From an uncultured Granulosicoccaceae bacterium (GTDB lineage: Bacteria > Pseudomonadota > Gammaproteobacteria > Granulosicoccales > Granulosicoccaceae): DNA of 64,000 bases. Positions 45,178-52,731 of this stretch are shown here, one piece after another. A model generated the notes under the pieces. The model was given only the letters and a program-made list of their open reading frames with translations, made no database searches and was not told where the DNA came from. Both the position numbers and the translations under genes were made by a program. Position 1 is the stretch's first letter; each line of letters opens with the position of its first letter. Location: assembly GCA_937930305.1 (NCBI GenBank), contig CALGLE010000010.1, forward strand, positions 1-64,000, given 5' to 3'.

Positions 45178-46218
45178 ATGAGTTATACGGTACCTGTGGT
45201 GTCAGCCGTCATTGTTGCGGTACTAGCGGGTGTGGTTTACACCACACAACGAAGCGCTGAGCCTGAAGACTCTGAGCTAAGTCTCTCCGCTGCGAGTGAT
45301 GAACCAAGCCGTGATGACGCGCACATCACACAGGATCTGGTTGATGAAGCATCAAACGCTGCCAACGACTTGCCATCGGTAATTTCTGAAAGTGCAGAGC
45401 TCAGTGATTCGCAGACGCTACCACTTTCCGAAACCGGTGATTCCAGCGCTGCAGCGGCACAAGGTACATCCGTAACTGACGCCATCGATTTTGCTCGTTC
45501 CATTGCACAAAGTGGAATGGATGAAGCCACCTTAAGTGCCCACACGAAAGCGATGCGCGAAGACCCTGCCTTACTCGCTGCGGTTCTCGATGAATTTTCC
45601 GCTGAAACGGATGTGAAACGACTGAGCCGAATACGGTTGTTACTGGGGCAACTCGATGACGATTCCCTAGTGGGTGTTGCTGAATCCATGGTGTTCTCGG
45701 GTAATCCTGCGTCGGCTGATGCAGCTTTGGATTTGCTGCGAGACATTGGTCCTCGTGTGCCCGCAGCACGTGATATCGCGTTAGATGTAATGGCATCCAC
45801 GCAAGATGCAAACTTGCTTGTCGGGGCCACCAGCGTGATGGTGGGTGGCGGGGCAAAGGACCCAGAAATGATTCAACGCGTGGTGACTTCGCTTTCTTCC
45901 TTAGTGCAGCATCCTGATGCCAAGGTTCGACGAGCCAGTTTTTCTGCCCTCGCGCGTTGGTCAAATGATGCCTCTGTTACGCCCACCTTGCTGCAAGGTT
46001 TAAATGATGACGACCCGGCCGTTCGAAAAAGCACGGCCTATGGCTTTGTGGGCTACCCACATACTGACACCTCGGTCATTGCCGCTTTACTGCAAACAGC
46101 AGAGAATCCAAACGATACTCCGCGCACACGCAAAGGGGCTGTGCTTGCGTTGAAGGGTATGCCCTTAGATGATTCACAACGCGCACGATTGCAAGCCGTC
46201 GAAGCGCAGTTAAACTGA
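45178..46218 (+). CDS. Membrane-anchored HEAT-repeat protein
   Basis: 346 residues. A single N-terminal hydrophobic segment (VVSAVIVAVLAGVVY) has no obvious cleavage site, so it is an anchor or signal. An acidic Ser/Glu/Asp-rich linker to about 105 follows. Then come helical pairs of HEAT type, for example HPDAKVRRASFSALARW and DDDPAVRKSTAYGFVGY. HEAT arrays bind partner proteins and have no reaction of their own. The gene stops 8 bp before the beta-lactamase-like hydrolase, so the two are probably co-transcribed. Confidence 0.75.
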   Translation: MSYTVPVVSAVIVAVLAGVVYTTQRSAEPEDSELSLSAASDEPSRDDAHITQDLVDEASNAANDLPSVISESAELSDSQTLPLSETGDSSAAAAQGTSVTDAIDFARSIAQSGMDEATLSAHTKAMREDPALLAAVLDEFSAETDVKRLSRIRLLLGQLDDDSLVGVAESMVFSGNPASADAALDLLRDIGPRVPAARDIALDVMASTQDANLLVGATSVMVGGGAKDPEMIQRVVTSLSSLVQHPDAKVRRASFSALARWSNDASVTPTLLQGLNDDDPAVRKSTAYGFVGYPHTDTSVIAALLQTAENPNDTPRTRKGAVLALKGMPLDDSQRARLQAVEAQLN

Positions 46219-46226
46219 ATCACGTG

Positions 46227-47432
46227 ATGCAAACCACTCGTACGATAAATCCTACGCGCGCCTTAAGGGTGCAGCGAACTGCAGATCGACTGGTTGAGAG
46301 CGGTCAATTTTGCGGCATTGCATGGAAATTTTGTCAACACAGCCAGATGTTGTCTGAAGGTGAGTCAGGTTGGTTGGATAAGCCCAACGGACAGCCCTTA
46401 ATGCGTGATGCTTTGTATCGCATCTATTCCATGACTAAACCGATGGTGTCTGTTCTAGCGTTGCAATTAGTGGAAGAAGGCGTTATCCGACTGACCGATC
46501 CCGTGGATTTCTACTTGCCACAATTTAGTAAATTAACGGTGTTGCACGATGATGGCAGTGAAAGCGTTGCCCAGACAGCGATGCTCGTGGAGCACTTACT
46601 CACACATCGTTCTGGTTTAAGTTACGATTTTCTTCCGCATTGCGCGGTGGCCCGCCTGTATCAATCGGCAGAGTTGGTAGAGCGCGCTGACAGAACCTTA
46701 GAACAGTTCGTTGATACGGTAAGTGAATTCCCGCTGGCATTTGAACCCGGTCGGCAATGGCGGTACAGCGTTGCAACGGATGTGCTTGCGCGCTTGTTGG
46801 AAGTTGCCACCGGCAGCTCGTTGCCGCAGTTGTTGCAAGAGCGATTGTTCTCACCCTGCCAGCTCAAAGATACCGCCTTTTATATTCCCGACAATCAACA
46901 ATCTCGATTAGCCACGTTATACGGCAGCCGACAGTTGGGGCAAGTTCCAGAATTGATCGATTATCCGCAACCGTTATCTTTGTTGAACGCAGATAGCAGT
47001 CATCCCATCAATTCGCCTGAAACGTTTGTGCGCGGTGGCCATGGTTTGTATTCAACCACAGAAGACTACCAACGCTTTCTACCCGTCTTGATGACCGGTT
47101 GTGCGCCTTCTGGCGAGCGCTTGTTGTCAGATGCCATGTTGGATTTAATGTGGGCGAATCGCATTCCTACACATCAGCAGCCCTTATTTATAGGTGATAA
47201 CCCACTCGCCGGTTACGGCTGGAATCTAACAGGCCGTGTGTTAATCGATTTAGGAGCGGCTTACAGCCTAACGCTGCCCAACGAAGGCGGATGGGGAGGC
47301 GCGGCATCCACCTACTTTTTTGTGCACCGAGAAAGCGGGCTCAATGGCGTGGTTATGACGCAGTATTTAGGCTCGATCGTACCGGTGGGCGATGACTTGC
47401 GCACCGCGTTCTTGCAAGCGCTTGAGTGTTGA
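46227..47432 (+). CDS. Serine beta-lactamase-like hydrolase (class C/esterase family)
   Basis: 401 residues from ATG 46227 (a GTG directly before is in frame). The active-site S68-M-T-K71 (YSMTKP), the YSV motif (RYSVATDVL, near 176) and a late GGWGGAAS replacing KTG follow the beta-lactamase/penicillin-binding fold. No signal peptide is visible, so this is likely a cytoplasmic esterase or amidase (EstB-like) rather than a resistance enzyme. The substrate is unknown. It follows the HEAT-repeat gene at 8 bp. Confidence 0.85.
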   Translation: MQTTRTINPTRALRVQRTADRLVESGQFCGIAWKFCQHSQMLSEGESGWLDKPNGQPLMRDALYRIYSMTKPMVSVLALQLVEEGVIRLTDPVDFYLPQFSKLTVLHDDGSESVAQTAMLVEHLLTHRSGLSYDFLPHCAVARLYQSAELVERADRTLEQFVDTVSEFPLAFEPGRQWRYSVATDVLARLLEVATGSSLPQLLQERLFSPCQLKDTAFYIPDNQQSRLATLYGSRQLGQVPELIDYPQPLSLLNADSSHPINSPETFVRGGHGLYSTTEDYQRFLPVLMTGCAPSGERLLSDAMLDLMWANRIPTHQQPLFIGDNPLAGYGWNLTGRVLIDLGAAYSLTLPNEGGWGGAASTYFFVHRESGLNGVVMTQYLGSIVPVGDDLRTAFLQALEC

Positions 47433-47445
47433 GCAAACGCTGCGG

Positions 47446-48603
47446 CTAATGATTTTTCGCCAGAATCTTATTCCGTTGTTTTTCCAGCTTAGGGTCTTTT
47501 GCCATCAGTTTGTTAGCCAGTTCGGCGCTGGTTGTGTAGGCTGCGTTGTCCTTTTCTTTATCGCGCGTTGCATCGGTTTCTGGCCAACCCTGAGTGTGCC
47601 GTTCCACCAGGTTAGCTAAAAATTCAATGTGATCGGCTTGATCATTCAAGCAAGGAATGTAGTTAAACGACTCGCCACCGTTTTCCATAAAATATTCGCG
47701 GTTCTCGCCTTCGATTTCTTCAATGGTTTCTAAGCAATCAGCTGCAAAAGCCGGGCTGATGACATCAATACTCTTAACGCCATCCTTGGGCAGTTGTTTC
47801 ATGGTTTCATCACAATAGGGTTGCAACCATTCCTCTTTACCCACACGCGACTGAAAGACCACTTTCGCTTTATCGCGTTCAATGCCCAGTTCTTCGGCTA
47901 ATAACCGAGTGGTTTTGTGGCATAGGCAGTGGTAAGGGTCGCCATTGAGCAAATAGCGTTTCGGGATACCGTGGTAAGACGTCACCAGCAATTCATTGCG
48001 ACCATGTTCGTCCCAGAATTTACGCACACTGTTGGCCAGTACTTTGATGTAATCGGGATGATCGCTCCACTGATTAATGAAGCGTATTTCTGGCAACCAC
48101 CGAGTTCGCTGAAGACGTGCGGCCACCTCATCAAAAACGGAAGCCGTGGTGGTGCCACTGTATTGCGGGTACATGGGAATGACCAATAGGCGACGCACAT
48201 TGTGTTGTTCGAGTTCGCTTAGGGCGTCGTGCACGGATGGCGTGCCATAACGCATGCCTAAGCTCACAACCACATCCGATCCGTATCGCTGGCTTAGCAG
48301 CTGTTGCAGGGCGGTTTGTTGTTTGCGTGAAATGCTCAGTAATGGGGAGCCTTCCGTCTCAGACCACACTTCTCGGTAGGCTTCGGCGCTTTTTGCCGGG
48401 CGCACCCGAAGAATCACGCCGTGCAATAGGGTTCTCAACAACCACCTAGGCAGTTCAATTATGCGCGGATCTGAAAGAAATTGTGCCAAATATCGGCGTA
48501 CTTCGGGTGTTTGTGGGGCATCTGGCGTGCCGAGATTGACCATTAAGATGCCCAGTTTCTCTGGCGTGCCGTGACTAAAATGGGGGGTGCCAATGTATTT
48601 CAT
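47446..48603 (-). CDS. hemH: Ferrochelatase
   Basis: 385 residues. Ferrochelatase motifs include GILMVNLGTPDAP, VSLGMRYGTPSVHDAL, VIPMYPQYSGTTTASV, the metal-site TSYHGIPKRY, VVFQSRVGKEEWLQPY and PAFAADCLETIEEI. It inserts ferrous iron into protoporphyrin IX, the last step of haem synthesis, at the membrane face. The C-terminal 60 residues are a charged extension (Lys/Glu/Asp-rich) beyond the usual end, of unknown role. The gene is divergent from pntA. Confidence 0.95.
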   Translation of the reverse strand: MKYIGTPHFSHGTPEKLGILMVNLGTPDAPQTPEVRRYLAQFLSDPRIIELPRWLLRTLLHGVILRVRPAKSAEAYREVWSETEGSPLLSISRKQQTALQQLLSQRYGSDVVVSLGMRYGTPSVHDALSELEQHNVRRLLVIPMYPQYSGTTTASVFDEVAARLQRTRWLPEIRFINQWSDHPDYIKVLANSVRKFWDEHGRNELLVTSYHGIPKRYLLNGDPYHCLCHKTTRLLAEELGIERDKAKVVFQSRVGKEEWLQPYCDETMKQLPKDGVKSIDVISPAFAADCLETIEEIEGENREYFMENGGESFNYIPCLNDQADHIEFLANLVERHTQGWPETDATRDKEKDNAAYTTSAELANKLMAKDPKLEKQRNKILAKNH

Positions 48604-48789
48604 GCAGAATTGCCCGCGTCGCGGCGCTCATTAATAATGTAAGGGGTGTTACGAGTGAGAATACAGACTGGAGCTTGACGTGACACCAACGAATCTGGGT
48701 TTGAAGCACAGTCACCTGTGACGAACCTAACTGGCAACACGATGCCCCTTGACGTAATATCGGGTCAGTATAGGCCAGCCCACCATCTC

Positions 48790-50364
48790 ATGTCGTTAAC
48801 CATAGCCGTCCCGAAAGAACAGGCAGAATACGAAGAGCGAGTGGCGCTTGATCCCCCAACGGTCAAGCGTTTGTATGAGCGCCACAACATTCATGTGCGT
48901 ATCCAGTCAGGCTGTGGACGCGGCGCAGGCTTTTATGACCTGGACTACGAAAATGTACAGGTGTTCAACAGTTTTGAGCAAACGTTAGCCGAAGCGGATG
49001 TGGTGGTTAAGGTCAATCCGCCCACCCCAGATGAAGTTGAAATGTTGCCGCATGGCTGCACCTTGGTAACACAGATTCCGGCGTTTCAAAACGACACCGC
49101 CATTCGTGGGTTGCTGGCGCGCAACATCACCACCATTGCGATGAATCTGTTACCACGCATCACCCGCGCACAACCGATGGACGTTTTATCCTCACAAGCG
49201 ACAGTCGCCGGTTACAAGGCGGCGTTAATCGCAGCTGAACTCTCTCCGCGCATGTTTCCGATGCTCAGCACCGCGGCCGGCACGATTCGTCCATCTCGCG
49301 TCATTGTGATCGGTGCTGGGGTTGCCGGCTTACAAGCTATTGCCACGGCTCGTCGCTTGGGTGCGCAAGTGGAAGCGTACGATATTCGTACCGCAGCCCG
49401 TGAGCAAATTGAATCCTTGGGCGCTCGAATGATTGACACCGGTGTTATCGCTGAAGGAACCGGCGGCTATGCACGAGGGTTAAATCGCGAGGAACGCCAG
49501 CAGCAGCATGACGTGTTAGCTGAGCGGCTATCCCACGCTCATGCCGTGATATGTGCTGCGGCCATCCCTGGACGAAAAGCGCCCTTAATTGTCACTAAAG
49601 ATATGGTAGAACGCATGATGCCCGATACCGTGTTGGTGGATATGGCCGCTGAAACCGGTGGTAATTGCGAATTAACCCGACCCGGTGAAACCTACACGCA
49701 TGGCGATACCATTATTGTTGGTGCATCACATCTGCCCAGTAGCGGCGCTGTGCACGCAAGTGAATTGTATTCGCGAAATTTATACAACATGCTCAAACTG
49801 CTGGTGGTAGATGGGGAAGTGCTACTTAACTGGGATGATGAGGTCGTGGCCAGTTGCATTCTCACTTACCAAGGTGGGCTGTATCACGAACCTTCAGCGG
49901 CATTAATGGAACTAGAGGTGGTTCGTAAAGGTACGGGCGAGCGAGGGGTGCCAGTGCAAACCGGTGTGACCTCAGCACAAGATCAATCCTCTGGCTGGAT
50001 TGAAGAAGATACCGATGTGGCTGAGCGAGCGGCTCAAGATGTTGCCGCGAGTGAGCCAGAAGATGAAGCGGGCTTGGATGAACAGAAGCTTGAAGCGTCA
50101 GAAGTCGATTCAGTCATTGACATCGCGGAGCAAGGGTTGCCAATAGACGAACCAGAAGAGCTTGAAGCCGCCGATGATTTACAAGTCATCGATGGCATTG
50201 GTCCGGGTTTACAAAGTCGCTTGCAAGAATACGGTGTCCGAACCTACGCAGATCTTGCGCAACTCAATGATGAGGCCGCCATCCAATTAGGCACTCACCT
50301 AGAATTGCAAGAGCCTACTATTGTGAACGAGTGGGTGACACAGGCTAAAGGGCTCCTATCATGA
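48790..50364 (+). CDS. pntA: NAD(P) transhydrogenase alpha-1 subunit with C-terminal HhH domain
   Basis: About 524 residues from ATG 48790, where the conserved MSLTIAVPKE begins; GTG 48718 and ATG 48742 are in frame but add non-family residues. Domain I features include NAD-binding VIGAGVAGLQAIATARRLGA, GGNCELT and LPSSGAVHASELYSRN. With pntAb and pntB it makes the proton-pumping transhydrogenase that produces NADPH. The usual split subunit is about 380 residues. Here an acidic linker and a helix-hairpin-helix domain (DDLQVIDGIGPGLQSRLQEY) are fused to the end, taking up the last 63 residues. Its stop overlaps pntAb (ATGA). Confidence 0.9.
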   Translation: MSLTIAVPKEQAEYEERVALDPPTVKRLYERHNIHVRIQSGCGRGAGFYDLDYENVQVFNSFEQTLAEADVVVKVNPPTPDEVEMLPHGCTLVTQIPAFQNDTAIRGLLARNITTIAMNLLPRITRAQPMDVLSSQATVAGYKAALIAAELSPRMFPMLSTAAGTIRPSRVIVIGAGVAGLQAIATARRLGAQVEAYDIRTAAREQIESLGARMIDTGVIAEGTGGYARGLNREERQQQHDVLAERLSHAHAVICAAAIPGRKAPLIVTKDMVERMMPDTVLVDMAAETGGNCELTRPGETYTHGDTIIVGASHLPSSGAVHASELYSRNLYNMLKLLVVDGEVLLNWDDEVVASCILTYQGGLYHEPSAALMELEVVRKGTGERGVPVQTGVTSAQDQSSGWIEEDTDVAERAAQDVAASEPEDEAGLDEQKLEASEVDSVIDIAEQGLPIDEPEELEAADDLQVIDGIGPGLQSRLQEYGVRTYADLAQLNDEAAIQLGTHLELQEPTIVNEWVTQAKGLLS

Positions 50365-50810
50365 CGGGTATGACGGGCACGGTAGCTTTGTACGTTTTCA
50401 TGCTAGCTGCCATAGCTGGCTATATGTTGATTTCTAAAGTGCCTTCCATCTTGCACACCGCATTGATGTCGGGTTCGAACTTCGTGCATGGCATTGCTAC
50501 AGTCGGCGCTATATTGGCCTTGCTGCATGCTGAAGGGAATCTGCAAATCAGCATTGCTTTTATCAGTTTGGTGCTAGCCACAGCCAATGCGGTAGGCGGA
50601 TACGTGTTAACCGATCGAATCCTGGCTTTGTTTGATTCTACCGCCAGGCCTAGTGCGAACAGCACTAACGATATGGTTAAAACGTCGGTGAAAATGTTGG
50701 ATGCCGATGATGACTTTACTAACGTTCCTGAGTCTGCTCTACCAACGCGAAAAAAGGCTACGACAGACGACACTCCTTCCGAAAATAGTTCTCGGGAGGA
50801 CAACTCATGA
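50361..50810 (+). CDS. pntAb: NAD(P) transhydrogenase alpha-2 membrane subunit
   Basis: 149 residues with three hydrophobic helices. The second follows the conserved KVPSILHTALMSGSNFVHGI segment, and ATANAVGGYVLTDRIL lies at the end of the third. This is the small membrane part of domain II in split transhydrogenases. The usual size is near 100 residues; the last 50 here are a hydrophilic, Ser/Asp-rich tail. The start and stop both overlap the neighbours (ATGA at each end), so the three subunits are translationally coupled. Confidence 0.9.
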   Translation: MTGMTGTVALYVFMLAAIAGYMLISKVPSILHTALMSGSNFVHGIATVGAILALLHAEGNLQISIAFISLVLATANAVGGYVLTDRILALFDSTARPSANSTNDMVKTSVKMLDADDDFTNVPESALPTRKKATTDDTPSENSSREDNS

Positions 50811-52204
50811 CAGCGAGCGACCCCATTCATTTTCTGGGTATCGACATCGCGTATTTCATCGCCACAGTGTTGTTCGTGGTTGGTTTGCGCTACATGTCTT
50901 CCCCAACCCGAGCGCGAAGCAGTATTTGGATAGCCGGTGTTGGCATGGTCATCGCCGTGGTGGCAACCTTAACTGTGGAAGGCGATCCTGGTCGCCGTGT
51001 GCTCATTCCTATCGCTATGTTTTTAGGTGCTGGGTTTGCGTTCTTTCAATCTCGCCGGGTGTCCATGACCGATGCACCCGCGCTGATTGCGCTTTATAAC
51101 GGATTGGGTGGAGGGGCAGCAGCCGGTATTGCTTTTGTGGAATTACTGCGCGCATCCGAGCACACCTCGTCGTTACGTTTCTTTGCTGTGGTGGGAGCCC
51201 TGGCCGGCAGCGTCGCTTTCGCAGGGTCCATCATGGCGTGGATTAAATTACGATCCGATATGCGACGTTCGGTGCCATTTCCTAATCGGCAAGTGGTGTA
51301 TTTGGCCATATTGGTGTTGATGTTTTTAGTTGGCCTGGTGTTGGCGTCTTCAAACACCGCGCATCCTGTGTTGCTATTTTTGTTTGTACTGTTGGCGTTG
51401 TTTTTTGGCATTAGCATGACGCTACCCATTGCTGCAGCTGACTTACCCGTATTAATTTCTTTATACAACGCACTGACCGGATTAGCGGTTGGGTTTGAAG
51501 GTTATGTATTAGGGAATCCAGCCATGATGGTGGCTGGAACTTTAGTATTCGCATCGGGTTCACTGCTCACTCGTTTGATGGCAAGAGCCGTTAATCGACA
51601 ACTTGCTGAAATCATGTATTCCGGTTTTGGTGTGGGTGGTGATGTCAGTCCTAGCGTGCGCAAAGAAGGGTTTATAAACGAGGTAGAACCCCATGATGCA
51701 GCCGCGTCAATGGCGTTTGCTAATCGCGTCATCGTGGTGCCTGGTTACGGTATGGCGGTGGCCCAGGCGCAGCATAAGCTGCGTGAATTAACCCAGCTGT
51801 TGGATGAACGCGGCGTGCAAACCGCATTCGCCATACATCCTGTGGCAGGCCGGATGCCAGGGCACATGAATGTGTTGTTGGCTGATGCCGGTGTGCCGTA
51901 TGAAAAGATTGCCGACTTAAGTGCAATCAACGAAGAGTTCTCGCATGCAGATGTGGCCTTGGTTGTGGGCGCAAACGATACGGTGAACCCGCAAGCGCGG
52001 ACCGATGAGACCAGTCCAATATTTGGTATGCCGGTAATGAACGTAGACCAAGCAGGCACGGTGATTGTGCTAAAGCGTGGCGATGGTCGAGGCTACGCCG
52101 ATGTATCGAATCCGCTGCTGGAAGCTGCCGGTACTCGCGTTTTATTGGGTGATGCGAAGGATTCTCTACAGGAACTCATCACCAGTATCAAAGCATTGGA
52201 TTGA
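50807..52204 (+). CDS. pntB: NAD(P) transhydrogenase beta subunit
   Basis: 465 residues. The N-terminal half has about eight to nine membrane helices (ADLPVLISLYNALTGLAVGFEGY is conserved). The C-terminal domain III binds NADP(H): VPGYGMAVAQAQHKLREL, HPVAGRMPGHMNVLLADAGVPY, VGANDTVNPQARTD and GTVIVLKR. It passes hydride from NADH to NADP+ using the proton gradient. It ends the operon, and about 450 bp of non-coding DNA follow before priA. Confidence 0.95.
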   Translation: MTASDPIHFLGIDIAYFIATVLFVVGLRYMSSPTRARSSIWIAGVGMVIAVVATLTVEGDPGRRVLIPIAMFLGAGFAFFQSRRVSMTDAPALIALYNGLGGGAAAGIAFVELLRASEHTSSLRFFAVVGALAGSVAFAGSIMAWIKLRSDMRRSVPFPNRQVVYLAILVLMFLVGLVLASSNTAHPVLLFLFVLLALFFGISMTLPIAAADLPVLISLYNALTGLAVGFEGYVLGNPAMMVAGTLVFASGSLLTRLMARAVNRQLAEIMYSGFGVGGDVSPSVRKEGFINEVEPHDAAASMAFANRVIVVPGYGMAVAQAQHKLRELTQLLDERGVQTAFAIHPVAGRMPGHMNVLLADAGVPYEKIADLSAINEEFSHADVALVVGANDTVNPQARTDETSPIFGMPVMNVDQAGTVIVLKRGDGRGYADVSNPLLEAAGTRVLLGDAKDSLQELITSIKALD

Positions 52205-52731
52205 GCCGTTAGAGCAATCCACTGGCGCATAATACTCACGGCATAATGTTTCATAATCCCTAGTCATTCGGATTAGTTCAAGGCGGGGTAAATTGCCAGT
52301 CCATCTTCTTCTAGGCATAACATCCGTTATATATTTGGATAGGCCGGGCGTCGAAAAGCTGTTCTGTCGGGCTTCGGAAGATACTTGACGAATTGGCTTC
52401 AATTTGTTCCTTATACACAGCCTCAAAATCGTTGCAAGATTTTTTAGATTCAGTTAAGCATCCACAGGGTGTGTCGAGAAATGATCTCTAACTTACTGAT
52501 ATATATAAATTATATCAACTTGATCAAATATTAGACAAGAGAAAGGTGGGTGGGGCTTTCGGGCTTGACTTCAATTCATACCGTTTCTATCCACAAGGTT
52601 ATCCACAGGCTGTGTGGATAAATAACTGCTGACAACTGCTTGGCGCTGATGTGCGCAGCACTGCGCCAATCTCATCGTATGATGCGACACCCGCAAATCG
52701 ATTTTGGCAAACCTGGGCTTTAGAACTTACT
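52205..52731. other. Long non-coding region between pntB and priA
   Basis: No credible gene is present; a minus-strand open frame of 86 codons at 52166-52426 overlaps pntB and has no protein-like pattern. Bases 52205-52400 show nothing notable. Bases 52411-52621 hold several DnaA-box matches and an AT-rich palindrome, described separately. The final part carries possible non-ATG starts for priA. Confidence 0.7.
52411..52621. other. DnaA-box cluster with AT-rich palindrome: candidate oriC or DnaA-regulated promoter
   Basis: Matches to the consensus TTATNCACA: TTATACACA (52411-52419, plus), CTATCCACA (52587-52595, plus, one mismatch), TTATCCACA (52599-52607, plus, perfect) and TGTGGATAA (52613-52621, minus strand box, perfect). 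A weaker GCATCCACA is at 52459-52467. Between them lies an AT-rich stretch (about 52491-52535) with the exact inverted repeat TGATATA/TATATCA (52497-52517) and a GATC site on either side (near 52483 and 52522). This resembles an origin with its unwinding element, but no replication initiation gene is adjacent except priA. Confidence 0.55.

Noticed and set aside
45237-45830. A 197-codon minus-strand open frame
   Set aside because: It is opposite the HEAT-repeat protein; its Ser/Ala-rich translation is the complement of the real gene's codon pattern.
52166-52426. An 86-codon minus-strand open frame
   Set aside because: It overlaps the end of pntB and the non-coding region; the translation has no recognisable domain.
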